From Ctena decussata (lineage: Eukaryota > Mollusca > Bivalvia > Lucinida > Lucinidae), in NCBI GenBank assembly GCA_963989385.1, contig OZ022513.1:22013928-22077927 (forward strand): DNA of 64,000 nt, given 5' to 3'. Made by a program: the position numbers and the translations under genes. The notes under the pieces were generated by a model that worked only from the letters and a program-made list of their open reading frames with translations, did no database searches and was not told the DNA's origin. Shown piece after piece: positions 12,265 to 24,000 of this stretch (position 1 is its first letter; each line of letters starts with the position of its first letter).

Positions 12265-13303
12265 TAGGGTGGTGATAATCACTGATTTTGGGCGAAGTAA
12301 AAAATCTGCATAAAATGCTGAAAATATAACAGATCTTCCCCAAAATTAGCAGATGTCTTCTTTATGTTGTGTCTCACGATTCAGAATCCAAAAATGCAGG
12401 ACTTGTTGAAGTAAAAAAGGGTTTATATAAGAAAATTTAAAAGGGTAATGTTGTGCGCAAAAATCCGAAAAATAACCATCGTTATTAAAAATGTAATAGG
12501 GTCTGAAGGTTCTTTTATACATTGTGGAGAGCGTCCTAGCAATTATTTTGTTTCCATTTTTGTTCACACATTTTCAGGCTTGGCAGATAAAGAATTGTCT
12601 TTTCTGTCTCCAAATATTTGTCAAAATACACAGTAGAGTCCATTTTCAAGGTTGAACATATACACACCTGTGTCATGGTGGTAAAAGTTCTAAATATCGG
12701 GACACTAAAATAATTACCATAACTGTCCTAAAATTGGAACAGTTTGGTTTTACAGTGCAGTAGTGTGCCCAAAGAATGCAAATGGGATGGCAAAAAGTGT
12801 AGACCCTGATCAGACTGCTCCTATCTGATCTGGGTGTGTACTATTTGCTCAGACATTACTGTCCCAATATATAGAATTTTTATGGTATACTGTGAGTATG
12901 ATAAAGGTATAACTGCTCTACCTGTATTTAATTAATGCATGCAGTGTACATGCACCATACATGGTCAGACATTTGAGAAAAAGTGACTGTTTTCATCTGG
13001 TCTACCTTAAAATTTGAGAAAGAGTTGGAACAAATAATTGTTAGGACGCTCTTTTTAATGCAGTAAAGAAACTTCAGAGCTAAGTACATTTTCTAGAATG
13101 AAGTTAATTTTCTAGATTTCTGTGCACAAAATTACCCTTTGATTTTTTTTCATATAAAACACTTTTTTTAACAGCATGTCCCTCCATTCTATATTCTAAA
13201 CTGTAGAGAACAACAAAAATAAAACGTCGGCAAACTTTCAGGGTGGCACGTAAATTTTTTATGGTTTTATGCAGATTTTTGTATTTACCACAAATCACCA
13301 CCT
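12265..13303. mobile_element. Probable 1-kb element with AGGGTGGTGAT ends
   Basis: AGGGTGGTGAT and AAAATCTGCATAAAA at the left reappear inverted at the right as TTTTATGCAGATTTTTGT and ATCACCACCT. The arms are diverged. No coding region seen inside. Confidence 0.45.
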
Positions 13304-13345
13304 AAGAAATAATTGTTCCTTATCCGTAAATTATCGCTGACTAAC

Positions 13346-13433
13346 ACATGTTGTTCGAGGGCAGATCACGAAATATTAATTCACGACGGCGAAGCCGGTG
13401 TAAATTATTATTCTTATCTGCCCGACAACATAT
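13346..13433. repeat. Inverted repeat beside MITE copy 7
   Basis: ATGTTGTTCGAGGGCAGA pairs with TCTGCCCGACAACAT; the inner part holds CACGACGGCGAAGCCGGTG. Confidence 0.6.
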
Positions 13434-13670
13434 GAGCCTCGACACTACAAAACCAACAAAGTGGTTGTGCGCCCAGCACAGACTCAGATCAGCCTGGACA
13501 TCCGCCCAGTCGGATCAGAGTCTTCGCTGTCCACATTAGAGGTAACTTAGACCCTTAGCTACCCTTTAAGCGCTTAGCAAAAAGTCTGATCGGACTAGGC
13601 GGATGCACAGGCTGATCTGAGTCCGCGCTGGGCGCACAACCACATAGTTGGTTTTCTCATGTCGCGGCTC
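13434..13670. mobile_element. Palindromic MITE family 1, copy 7
   Basis: Full-length copy (GAGCCTCGACACTAC ... ATGTCGCGGCTC). It sits directly beside a separate inverted repeat at 13346-13433. Confidence 0.88.
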
Positions 13671-13989
13671 ATTTTATTGGTAGGAAAACATTATTTCGAT
13701 TCTTACATAAAGGCAATCAAACTGCAAGAATATTGCGACGTTTTGTAATGTACTCTTTTGAGGCGGACGTAGCCAGAATTAAAATGTTTACATCCGACGT
13801 CATCAAGGTGCGAAATGTGCACGTGAGTATTAGCAACGTGATTTATTACAGTTTTCACATGACGCCACTTCCTATACGTTCATTGGGGAAAAGGTTAACG
13901 CCATGTTTGAATTATTCAATAACTATACAGGGTAAAGCCGACTAAAATATTCAGTGCATGAACCATTGCATTTAACCAATACAGTACAT

Positions 13990-14470
13990 ATCTGGCGAGA
14001 AATATCTTTAAAAAAGATAATCGGCTTTAAATAGAAGTGTGTATTGTTATATGTATGAGCCAGGTACATGTAAGATATCGAATGTGCTGATCAGATTGTG
14101 CGGATGCGCATGTTGATATGCATATTTGTTGTTGGTGTTGGAGTTTCGATTTCGGAAATGCTGTTGAAATTTGATTAGGGTCTGTCTGTGTTGCACAAAA
14201 CAATGACATTTCACCTTAAAAGTGTCGCAGTTCCAACACAACATCAACAATTCAGCCAGCTACAATTAACCCAATTTCGTCTTCGATTTCTTTGTCAAGT
14301 TATTTTTTTTTGGTTTTATATTCACACGAGGACATAACAGGCGAAATGTTCTTTTGGAGCGATATATATATTTTCATCACGACGCGGTTTATAGGCCAAC
14401 AGTCAAATGAAACTGAAAGTAAAAAGAGAAAGCGAAAGTAACCTATTTACATCGAAATCCCGGTGAAATA
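13990..14470 (-). repeat. Dispersed repeat family 3, copy 1
   Basis: Matches the complement of 39205-39575: shared words include CCAACACCAACAACAAATAT, TCTGATCAGCAC and GGCCTATAAACCG (as complements). Function unknown. Confidence 0.65.
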
Positions 14471-14576
14471 CCTTAGATGTTGGTCAATAGTAAGGTCATA
14501 CGGCTATTGTATTCTATTGTACGGCAACATGTCAACAGTTGCTGGCAGAATGGAGATGGAGAGCAGTGTTGAACCT

Positions 14577-14607
14577 GATCAGACTGCTCCTGAGGAGCAG
14601 TCTGATC
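14577..14607. repeat. Perfect 31-bp palindrome
   Basis: GATCAGACTGCTCCT, a central G, then the exact complement. Diverged fragments with the same words occur at about 12800 and 40770. Confidence 0.8.
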
Positions 14608-14887
14608 TGGACCTAAACTGTTTTCTCACAAGATTCTGTTGTTTTGTTGCAATAATTATGGAAAACACGGTAGCAAAGGAAAGCTGTAGTTTTCACAAAA
14701 TAAAGATATAAATCTTCCATAGAGATTATATATCTGTCTTGGAATAAATTGCTATGTTACACTCGGATAATTGAATTTCACCCTTGTCCTGGCAGCTTGT
14801 ACAACTTGGAGTCGCTAGCACGACAGAATCTGACAATATGTCATGTAAGAGTAATTGCATGGCAGGATAAGCCACGTCATGAAAATT

Positions 14888-15097
14888 GAGCCGCGGCACG
14901 AGAAAACCAACTCAAATAAACCTGGGCATTTGTCCGGTCTGATCAGACTCTTTGCAAAGCCCTTAAAGAGTAGCTAAGGGTCTAAGCTACTGCCATGCGG
15001 ACAGCAAAGACTCTGATCAGACTGGGCGGATGCCCAGTCTGATCAGAGTCAGCGCTGAGCGCACAGCCACTTTGTTGGTTATCTCGTATCGCGGCTC
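14888..15097. mobile_element. Palindromic MITE family 1, copy 8, shortened
   Basis: Both termini are present, but part of the left arm is deleted after AGAAAACCAACT. AAATT flanks both sides. Confidence 0.85.
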
Positions 15098-15175
15098 AAA
15101 TTATAGCTACAAAACACAAAGGAAGAACCAGAAGGTATATGCCAATCTTAGGGTGTATACCTCCATTTTTCTGTT

Positions 15176-15413
15176 AGGAGCCCCGGTAGCCCAGTAGGTT
15201 AAGCGAAGGCCTGCTGTTCTAGCGGTCCTGGGCTCGAGCTCCGCTGTAGGCAAGAATCTTTGCAATCCTAAACTGTGTTCCATCGCACACAGCCTTTCAG
15301 TATCACCCACCAATTATGTTAATATGACTGAAATACTGTTTTAAAGGACGTAAAAGTGCAACCCATCCATCCATCCAGCCATCCATCCATCCATCCATCC
15401 ATCCATCCATCCA
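15176..15413 (+). mobile_element. SINE-1, tRNA-related, with CCAT tail
   Basis: A box TAGCCCAGTAGG and B-box-like GGGCTCGAGCTCC lie in a tRNA-like head. The body contains TATGACTGAAATACTGTTTT and AAAGGACGTAAAAGTGCAAC, then (CCAT)n at 15359-15413. Confidence 0.65.
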
Positions 15414-15717
15414 TTTTTTTCTGCTTTTTTTTCGAAGGAAATTTCTTTTATGACTTCTGTTTGGTTCTCTGGCCGATGAAGCCCTTTTAACAACGGATTA
15501 ACTCTAAAAAAGAAAACAGTTCTTTGGGGAGGGAATTCTTCCGTTTAAACTTTGACATATAGATGACAGGTAAAAAAGAAGGTTAATCCATCACTGTCAG
15601 TGCCAATTTCATAAACTACCTGGTTAGTGCCCAAATGCGCATTAACATTAAAACAATATCGTAATTAAATACACTTCTGCATAAGAATCGTGCAAAGGTG
15701 ATTCTGATTTTATAATT

Positions 15718-15919
15718 GAGTCGCGACACGAGAAAACCAACAATATGGTTGTGCGCCCAGCACAGACTCAGATCAGCCCGCCCGGTCTGATCAGAGTCTT
15801 CACTGTCCGCATGGAGGTAGCTTAGACCCTTAGCTACCCTTTAAGCCCTTAGCGAATAAGCTGATCTGAGTCTGCACTGGGCGCACAACCACTTTGTTGG
15901 TTTTCTCGTGTCGCGGAGC
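15718..15919. mobile_element. Palindromic MITE family 1, copy 9, shortened
   Basis: Both termini are present with AATT on each side. Pieces of both arms are missing around the GGTCTGATCAGAGTC centre and after CCCTTAGCGAATA. Confidence 0.85.
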
Positions 15920-17731
15920 AATTGTACTTACAAGATCAGTCAAGAAACTGAAACTGAGATGGTTTTACCAATGTCTCAGAGTGGCTGAATTCCTATAAAA
16001 AATGGTTACGGTCCTTGTGCTCTGCATATTATCTGATGATGCTTTATATTGTACCAAGTTTGATTAAACAATTTAAAGCTGTAGTATCTTTTATTATATG
16101 ACACATGCGTTTATGTTAACACAGTCCATTCAGCTAATTCCTTCTACATTTGAAAAGCCATGCAGTTTAAAACTGAAATATAGGCTCAGCAAATGCAAAC
16201 GATCGTTTCCGTAAATAACAAAATTAAATTAGATTGTTCGTTGGTTCGTTATTCAGCCTTCAGAAAGATTCACTGGTCATTCATTTCTTCCATCGTGTTT
16301 TTTTCATGTTATGTAAATCTCAACACCTTCAGCTATAAATTTATTCATTAAATGGTCTGACTTTTGAAGAGAATTTATTGGTGAATATATCGAATTCTAG
16401 TGTAACTAGCAGAGAGCTCTCCTGTGTTACATATTAGACAGCTGGAATAAGTATATTGCCTTTGTTTAGTTTATTTGTTTAAGACAAAGATAAAATTAAC
16501 ATTTAATTTAGTCAAACAAAAGAACAACTTATAAAGTGCTTGAAATTGTAGAAACAAAAAGAAAACCACAACTAAAAAAAAAAAAACAAAAAAAAAAAAA
16601 AAAAAACGTTGTCTATTAACGTCAATAGTGACGTCGCAAAAAACAAAAGTGACAAAAAAAAAAACAGGATTGACCATATCTGAGATGGCTTCTTTTAACT
16701 GTCACCATTAAGTATACTTACAGTATAATTTATGCCACCTGAGTATGCAGACGCAATGCTATTAATGTTTTTTAAAGTTTGTTCTCTCTTAGCACGATGC
16801 CTATGACCAAAGAAATTTGGCATATCCTGAAAGATAAGAAGACAGACAGACGGGCAAAACTTTATTCTCTCAAGACATTGTACATGACATATGAAGAACA
16901 CATATTAATACTATATAGCGAAGGTGAAGTAAGTTTTAGTAGATGCGAGGACCGGGCACTTACACAATATTTTCAGATATGTGAATTTCTACAATAAATC
17001 TGATTATAATTCTGGTCCTTTGCGATCGATGAGTTGCTATTTCTGTTTCTTTGGTGTATCCCTTGCTTCCAGAGGATCTCACTATACAGAACTTATTCAT
17101 CTTCACTGCAGTTTGTGTTGTGCCGTGTGGCGGCCGTTAAACGTTTCCCTACATCGTCATGGTGAAGGTAATATTTTCTGGTCGTTTTGGATCATTGAGT
17201 TCAATTAGAGGCATGTTGAAAATCATATTCCCGCTTAACGTTGCTAGGGAGAGTAGCTAGTTTTGCATATTTTATTACTGCTCATGAACAGACTCAATTA
17301 AACCGAGTCTGCCGAGTCTGCTTATTTCGTTTCTTTGGTGTATTCCTTGCTTCCAAAGGATCTCACTATATAGAACTTATTTTCGTACAAGCAAGCTTAA
17401 ACTAACACAAACTGCGCGGATGTCAACGAACAATTACTCAAGTGGACAAGAGCGTATCACCAGTCCAGTGTATCTCGTCGAAACAAGTTATAATATACAC
17501 TCATGTACATTTGTGTATGGGAAGCAACTTCGTCATTTTCATTTTTGCCAATTTCTGTTCAAGGGGAGTAAACTTTCAAAGTGAAAAAAAAATCGTACTG
17601 TAGGTTAAAATCATTTTGTTTGAGACTAGAGTTTTGCACCCAGTGTAACAAACAGTTAGTCACAAGAGAAACTGACAGATAAACTGGAGGCATTTACAAC
17701 CAGTCTAACAGATTCAATAAGCGGCCTTTAG
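15920..17731. other. No gene recognised
   Basis: Region 3' of LRR-1 with A-rich tracts at 16577-16666. At about 17033 and 17325, related text TTCTTTGGTGTATCCCTTGC / TTCTTTGGTGTATTCCTTGC recurs about 290 bp apart. May include the LRR-1 3'UTR. Confidence 0.5.
17271..17276 (-). promoter_or_regulatory. Possible polyadenylation signal of LRR-1 (AATAAA)
   Basis: This is the first clear AATAAA seen downstream of LRR-1, about 620 bp past the stop. If used, the 3'UTR would include the strong hairpin at 17732-17790. Confidence 0.3.
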
Positions 17732-17790
17732 TGAGACTGGTTCGCTTGTACAACTGCAGAATCTGCAGTTGTACAAGCAAACCAGTCTCA
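17732..17790. repeat. Strong inverted repeat downstream of LRR-1
   Basis: Arms of about 28 bp (TGAGACTGGTTCGCTTGTAC... and its complement) around a 3-nt centre, with one or two mismatches. It lies about 100 bp past the LRR-1 stop, so it is probably in the 3'UTR. Confidence 0.75.
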
Positions 17791-17894
17791 TTTAAATTTA
17801 GATCTGTAGATGCCCATGTATATACACAATATAATAGTATTGCCACGAAGAGTTTTAAATGCATCAAATTCTAGGTAGAATTGTAGATATCGGT

Positions 17895-19319
17895 TTAACC
17901 TACAAAGTCTTCACTATAATCTGGGCAACGAGGAATCCTGTTTTCAATGAAGGTTTGAATCGGGCTGTCTATCGTTTCACATTGACCATTTATGTTAATT
18001 CGTATTCCATACAAATCAAACCATCGTTTAATCCAGAACATATCGCACGTGCAGTCAACAGGTGCATATGATAAATCCAAATCTTGAAGTCCAGTTAAGC
18101 TCTGTATTGCTTTTGGCATCTGAGTAATTCTTGTATTTGATAAATCTAGGCTTGTCAATGAAGGGAGTCTATAGAAAGCAGTTTGAGATATAAGCCTCAA
18201 TGGATTACCTCGGAATGAAACAGACACGAGATGCGGTAATTTCACAAGATCATTGCTTTCAATTGTTCTTATATCATTCTCTGACATGTCCAGTACTACC
18301 AAACTGGAAAGGTTCGACATTGCTCCTGGAACTCGCTTGAGTCCACATTGTTTCAAACTTAGAAATGTTAAGTTTCCATTTCCGATTCCCTTTATTGCTT
18401 CGTCACTCAGAAACTTCAAAGGGTTTCCTTCAAGACCTAGGTTCTTAAGATTTACCAAATATTTGAGCGAATCCGGAAATTTTGTTAAGTTGTCGTATTT
18501 TAATGAAAGTACTTCTAGCGTATCGCCAATGTCACGGAACACAGACTCTACTATAACACTGTCGCCTTGATCTACTGTGTTATGGTCCAAATGCAGTTCT
18601 TTAATGAGCGTCATTCTCGCTATATCGAGGGGCATTTGCCTTAACTGAGTATTTTCAATCCAAAGTGTTTCTACTGTATGTTCGAATCCACTGAAAGGTG
18701 ACGTCGGAAAATATTTCATAATGGAGCCTGTCATACGTAAATATTTCAGCTGCTGCAAGTGACTAAGTGTTCCGGGCCAGTGTAAGAGACTAAAAGAATC
18801 TCCGAATGTAAAACTATTTAGTCTGTTGCCTAACACTTTCATTACTTCGTCAGTAAAGCCTTCGGTGGTTTTGTCTTTGGGACCTTTCTTCCCATCAATA
18901 AGATTATATGATACATCAAGTTCTTTTAAGTTCACTAGAAAGAATTTAAGAGCGTTAGGCAGAGTTACAAGTCTGTTATGTTGAAGGTGAAGAACTATCA
19001 ATGATTCAAGCCCTTTAAAGGCAAAATCTGCAATATGACTTATACTGTTGTAGTCAAGCAATAAATACGTTATGTTTAGAGTAGAGAAAGCGGCATTTGG
19101 TATTGTCGCGATATAGTTAGTACCCATATTTAATGTAGCATAATCGCCAGGTACTGGTTGGATAGTCGGTACGTGTTTGAGTTTCCGAGCCTCACAGTTT
19201 ATCAGTCCGCCAGCACACGCACAAGGGGCTGGAGCAGGACAGGCCCTACTGGAGAGGGACACTGTCGCAAGATAGACCAAAACAAGGCACAGCGTACAGG
19301 GGCAAAACTGGAGATGCAT
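17895..19319 (-). CDS. Secreted leucine-rich-repeat protein, paralog 1 (LRR-1)
   Basis: The 474-residue ORF starts at a true ATG. Residues 1-26 form a hydrophobic signal peptide. A cysteine N-cap follows (C27, C33, C35, C42; CX5CXCX6C), then about 14-15 LRRs from about residue 60 to 420 with the usual LxxLxLxxNxLxxLP pattern, for example ELDVSYNLI at 133 and SLDLSNTRITQMP at 390. Two repeats are longer than usual, around residues 142-182 and 248-282. The C-cap has C423, C425, C447 and C465, the LRRCT spacing. No transmembrane segment, GPI-like tail or TIR domain follows, so a soluble extracellular protein is expected. N-glycosylation sequons lie at N82, N277, N316 and N336. The closest paralogs are LRR-2 and LRR-3. 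Family knowledge: invertebrate proteins of this layout bind proteins or microbial ligands. The specific role is unknown. Confidence 0.9.
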   Translation of the reverse strand: MHLQFCPCTLCLVLVYLATVSLSSRACPAPAPCACAGGLINCEARKLKHVPTIQPVPGDYATLNMGTNYIATIPNAAFSTLNITYLLLDYNSISHIADFAFKGLESLIVLHLQHNRLVTLPNALKFFLVNLKELDVSYNLIDGKKGPKDKTTEGFTDEVMKVLGNRLNSFTFGDSFSLLHWPGTLSHLQQLKYLRMTGSIMKYFPTSPFSGFEHTVETLWIENTQLRQMPLDIARMTLIKELHLDHNTVDQGDSVIVESVFRDIGDTLEVLSLKYDNLTKFPDSLKYLVNLKNLGLEGNPLKFLSDEAIKGIGNGNLTFLSLKQCGLKRVPGAMSNLSSLVVLDMSENDIRTIESNDLVKLPHLVSVSFRGNPLRLISQTAFYRLPSLTSLDLSNTRITQMPKAIQSLTGLQDLDLSYAPVDCTCDMFWIKRWFDLYGIRININGQCETIDSPIQTFIENRIPRCPDYSEDFVG

Positions 19320-19343
19320 TGTCTAAGTTGTGAAACCTCTTAT
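19320..19343 (-). other. 5'UTR segment of LRR-1 between splice acceptor and ATG
   Basis: On the minus strand TTTGTTTTGCAG precedes 24 nt of leader and then the LRR-1 ATG. The leader has an in-frame TAG, so translation must start at this ATG. The acceptor AG lies at 19344-19345 with a T-rich tract upstream. An intron in the 5'UTR is therefore likely; the upstream exon was not identified. Confidence 0.65.
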
Positions 19344-19374
19344 CTGCAAAACAAATCACAATAATTGTATATAT

Positions 19375-19609
19375 GAGCCGCGACACGAGAAAACCAACAA
19401 TGTGGTCGTGCGCCAGCGCAGACTCAGATCAGCCTGGGCATTTGCTCAGTCTGATCAGACTCTTTGCTAAGCGCTTAAAGGGTAGCCAATGGACTCAGCT
19501 ACCTTCATGCGTACAGCGAAGACTCTGATCAGACTGGGCGGATGCCCAGGCTGATCTGAGTCTGCAATGGACGCACGACCACATTGTCGGTTTTCTCGTG
19601 TCGCGGCTC
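19375..19609. mobile_element. Palindromic MITE family 1, copy 10, in the LRR-1 5' intron
   Basis: Full-length copy. It ends 30 bp before the LRR-1 acceptor, leaving only the T-rich tract and AG between MITE and exon. Confidence 0.88.
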
Positions 19610-19872
19610 AATTATTTACATTCTCAGTGTATACGTGATGTAGTTTATACTTCAATGACTACATCGGTTCACGCGACCTTACATAAGGTTTAGTGACGTC
19701 AAAATAAATCATGGCTCTCTCCAGTCTGATTGGACGTAGGTAATGTTATGAAGTCGTTGACGCTGTTCGGCTGTAGTAGAAAAACTGCGCTTAAATGTTT
19801 TTCTGCGTCAAATGTAGACCCTAACGCAAATTAGTGGTCAATTAATAGATAGAAAAGAATGTAAACATAAGC

Positions 19873-20067
19873 AATGGACTTAATTTTTCTGGTGTTTATC
19901 AAGTATAAAGTACATTGGGTCGCGTGCAAAGTAAGTGAACCCCTTATCGAAGTATAAACTACATTGGGTCGCTAGCAAAAGTTACATGAACCCCTTCGGG
20001 GTTCATCTTCTTTGCACGTGACCCAAATGTAGCTTACACTTCGACAAACACCAGAAAAATGAAATTC
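19873..20067. mobile_element. Foldback element upstream of LRR-1
   Basis: TTTTTCTGGTGTTT and AAACACCAGAAAAA termini. The left arm has a tandem duplication (AAGTATAAAGTACATTGGGTC twice, with substitutions). The centre is ACCCCTTCGGGGTTC. Confidence 0.7.
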
Positions 20068-20300
20068 TTTCCTTAAATAAGGTAAATGGGTAAATTTTCA
20101 TCGGAAGCAACTCTGTCATTTTAGATTTTGTTCCCTGCTCAGTAGAGAGCAACTCTAACACAAAGAATGCTCATGTAAGAGAAACAAATTCTCCCCTTTA
20201 AGAGTAGACCAGCTTTTGGAAGGGTTTTATTGGTGAGAAAGCGAAAAGGAAGTAAATATGTATAAAGGCTCGGATATTTCCATTGAGCTCGGAGGTCAGT

Positions 20301-20531
20301 CTTTAACCCATTCCATTCGGGATACCCCTTCAGGGGTATCTGGGCAAACAGTTTAGATCCAGATCAGGCCCCACAAACGTGGGCCTGATCTGAAATCCAA
20401 ATTGTTTGCTGCCTAGACATCATTTCTACAAGAGTTAGTTAGACAAATATTGTCAAAATATTCTTGATTTTTAATGCAGACGACAATTTCAGAAGACGAC
20501 AAAAAAAATCCAGAATGCAATGGATTAAGTC
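20301..20531. mobile_element. Foldback element with TTAACCCATTCCATTC ends
   Basis: TTTAACCCATTCCATTCGGGA pairs with TCCAGAATGCAATGGATTAAG. Inside is a strong hairpin, CAGATCAGGCCC / GGGCCTGATCTG (20360-20392). Confidence 0.6.
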
Positions 20532-22334
20532 AAAGGGCCAGTATCATGAGTATGAAGATGCCGAGCTGATATGCCTGGCAAAGTGATAACCTGTTTTATT
20601 ACATGTATATGTATTCTGCTATGTCCCCTGCGTGCCGATATGGCTGCACGAGCGGGATTTATTTTGGGAAAGGAATTACAAGCCATATTTAACCGCGTAT
20701 AAATAAATAAATAAATACGAGGGTTGATACAGAAGTAATGTTACTGCATCTATAAAATCGTGTTGAATAATAAGAACGCAATAGAATTTCATATCCAAGT
20801 AGCTTAATCTATTTGTGTTAAGGTCTGAAAATTTCATTTAAATAAAATGCGGAGTTATTGAGATATTGAGATAGACCGAAGGCATGGTAATGACACGCGC
20901 CGCACTTCAATGACGTTGTTGAGGTTCCAGACGAAGTTTCGATATTGTGGCATGTCCAAAGTAGCATTTTCGTTGTTCCAGCATAGACCTAATGTCTGTC
21001 CACACATGTCTGGCTCTTCCCTCAATATCATTTGAGCAGTCCCGAGGATCATGTTCAAGAATTTATACAGTATTCGAATTGCATAACATCGATATTCATA
21101 TTTGGAGTCTAAACAAGAGTGACCTTATTGTCTGACAGTACAATAAATCCTCAAGCGACTTATTTGCATCACTATAGCGCTGATTGCACCTTTAGTCGAG
21201 CCTCATAATCACTGTTATATCTTACCATGACTAATTAAACAGCTTTAGATTTTTAAATGGTGATAGTTCTAGTTTGTTACAAAACCGCATAACTTAGCGA
21301 CAACGCGTTTGTTAGAAATCAACATTTTTTTTCACCAGGCAGTAACAAGTTTTAGTCCTAAGTAGCTAACTTCAAACTGCAATTAAGTTATATCAAGGTT
21401 TCAACAGTAGGTGGCAAGAACTTATTTCTTCATCGTATTAAATATCATCTGATTTGGCTCGTCAGTTTGAATTTGATTTGTGATTGCCTTTGAAATTTAT
21501 GTTCGTGTAATTAACGTTATCTTAACGTGCGGCGCGATGACGTCGGTGGCATATTTCGAACGTCTGTATAATTGGAACGATAAAGGTTTCCAACTTTATA
21601 TATATTCTGTTAATCAGAACTGAATTACAGTGCAGCTTCATATAATTTTTATAATAAAGCTACGATGACTAAGCGCACAGTGAACACAGTGACATTAATT
21701 CTGGACCAACGCTTGAAAAAACCCGTAAGAGCGCCTAGTCACCCATCTACCTCAATTATATATTTATTACAAAAGAAAAATACATTTTTAACGAAATTAT
21801 GAACAAAAAGAACAAAATAACTGTATACAAGAAAGCAAAATCAAAGTTTATATAACGGCAAAATTTATATTAATAAAATTCTTGTCTGACTGATAAGCAA
21901 TGTAAAGCTTGACCTGAATCTACTTTCGGCCTACGCTGTGTGCCCTTGTATTTTAATTGCAATACTCATAATCTTATAATATTTTATTTGGAAATAACTC
22001 AAGACAACCTACCTTCAGTTTAGCGTCGTCTTATCGTTTGTTGATAAAATCTTTCTTCATGTTGTTTCATAAGTCTGGGATACAAACACATGCTTAATAT
22101 CTAATGTCATCATGATTATGACCTTGAGACTATCAAGGACACATTAAAGTTAACTTGATAACCTGCATCTCCATGTTTGTACTGGGCATCCCAGATCACT
22201 AAACGATAACAGTATATCAGGAACCAGGTGAACGAGCTTATTGACGTATTGCCAATAATAAGCCGTCAAGCATAACATCTCCGCCTTTTCACTTGACGTC
22301 TGAATAAATGAATTGATGACTCAAATATAAAATT
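20532..22334. other. No gene recognised
   Basis: Between LRR-1 and LRR-2. AT-rich, only short random ORFs. Could hold LRR-1 upstream exons, but no candidate could be chosen. Confidence 0.5.
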
Positions 22335-22517
22335 GAGCCGCAATACGACAGAACCATCAAAGTGGCATGCGCACCCAGCAAAGACTCAGATCAATCTGGG
22401 CATCCGCTACTTCCATGCCGACAGCGAAGACTCTGATCAGACTGGGCTGATGTCCAGGTTGGTCTTAGTCTTCGCTGGGCACACATGCCACTTGTTTGTT
22501 TTGTCATGCCGCAGCTC
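22335..22517. mobile_element. Palindromic MITE family 1, copy 11, subfamily B
   Basis: Shorter variant with an altered sub-terminal part (AAAGTGGCATGCGCACCCAG / CTGGGCACACATGCCACTT). AAATT flanks both ends. Confidence 0.85.
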
Positions 22518-22551
22518 AAATTATAATAAACATAGTATCACTACAGTAACC

Positions 22552-22671
22552 TGATTTGATCCTCTGCGTCGTGGACATGCCCAGTTTTCAGGATCACACT
22601 CGACGCAAGTGTCGCGTGTGATCCTGTGATTTAGGTACATCCAGTCGATGTGATACAGATGTCAGATCAAA
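22552..22671. mobile_element. Small foldback element
   Basis: ATTTGATC ends, with a central hairpin CAGGATCACACTCGAC ... GTGTGATCCTG at 22589-22625. Confidence 0.55.
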
Positions 22672-22737
22672 TTTCTATAGTTATGATGTATATACTATCT
22701 TTATTGGTAAGACGAATGTACGTAAGAAAAGTTGAGG

Positions 22738-22944
22738 ATGGTCGGGTGGTGCAATGATGCTTTGTGAAACTTCCAGTGCTGGGGCGTCCTACTGCTTTGG
22801 AACATTGTAGGACGAGGGCCTACTGTGCTTGCAGAAGGTGCGGGTGGGGTTGTTTGGACATTTTTTTCTCATCTATCGTTACTCCTCTTTCTCCCTCTGG
22901 GAGACGACCCGATATAGACTGAAATATTGTCTCAAAGGGCCGTT

Positions 22945-22983
<39 letters not shown>
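22738..22983 (+). mobile_element. SINE-2 with AATC tail, copy 1
   Basis: GGGGCGTCCTACTGCTTTGG, GGAACATTGTAGGACGAGGG, TCTGGGAGACGACCCG and TGTCTCAAAGGGCCGTTAAT, then (CAAT)n. Copy 2 is at 44473. Confidence 0.7.
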
Positions 22984-22986
<3 letters not shown>

Positions 22987-23515
22987 ACGATCATGCAAAG
23001 GGAGGCAATGCGTTCCCAACCCATGCGCTATTGTTTTGTCTAGCAATTATTTGTTACTATCCGCCTCAGGTTGTAAGGTAGAACAAGCAAAAGCAGTAGC
23101 TTATTATCAAATGCTCGACCATGTGCAAAGTGCATGCATAGTACTGAATGTTCATTAAATGTAGGTTGGGCAAACGATTGCGTGATACCCTGCCACTGCT
23201 AACCAGTTTCACTTGTCCATTGTTTGCTGATTTAATTTTAAATTTATTTATTTTATATATGTATGTTGCCATGGGACAACAAATTTTGGATCATTTCCTG
23301 AGGCTTTCATTAATTCTATCAATAGTTGCTTGTTAAGAAAAAAATCTATTTAAATCGTATTTTTTTTCATCTGTATTGCCCGGGAGGAGGGGGAGGTAGG
23401 AGCAGATAACTCACACGGGGTAAAGTTCGAGCATCACAGAAGGCTTTTATTACTCTGATCAGTTGCTGTAAATTTCAGAAAGAACGCTTTGAACTCTATT
23501 TTCATATAGATTTTT

Positions 23516-23690
23516 TCATGATTTTAGTATCACATAATCTGACGATTTACACTTTTTAACACAGGAACAGTCAGTTTCTTGGCCTCTTATCATCATTTTA
23601 TTTGAAGATTTACACTGATATACACAGGAACAGTCACTGCCCGTGCCTCTTTTATCACCATATTTGAAGAATTTCACTTTTAAACAGGTA
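23516..23690 (-). other. Cysteine-rich coding-like segment with an internal duplication
   Basis: The open frame ending at 23516 contains two successive copies of a short cysteine motif, SDCSCVYQCKSS and TDCSCVKKCKSS, separated by about ten residues. It ends DYVILKS, then TGA. The duplication is visible in DNA and protein. It lies about 600 bp downstream of LRR-2 on the same strand. No good acceptor was found upstream, and the N-terminal part of the frame looks non-coding. It could be the last exon of a small secreted protein, an alternative LRR-2 3' exon, or a chance tandem repeat. Confidence 0.25.
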
Positions 23691-24000
23691 AATGAATACA
23701 CTTTCAGAAGAAGCAATTCCGCTACTTTCAGTTTTGAATCTCTCCGTAAAAGGGTAAATACTCTTAAAGGCAAAATTTTGTCTTTGAAGTGTATACGTTT
23801 TTTTTTTGAAGGCCTTCTTCATCCAGGGAAGCCAAAAGGATGTCAGGATAGTTCTTCCACTTTGTAAATATGGCTGACAGATAAAGTAGGATAGTGTACC
23901 TATAAACCTTACACAAATACCAAAGCAATTACAACTAGAAGAATAACTTGAAATTTGAAGCAATATATTGAAACCATCGTACAAGGCATGAGAAGTAATT

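Noticed and set aside
17859..18570. Plus-strand frames over LRR-1, and similar ones over LRR-2 and LRR-3
   Set aside because: They are antisense shadows of the LRR exons with no independent evidence.
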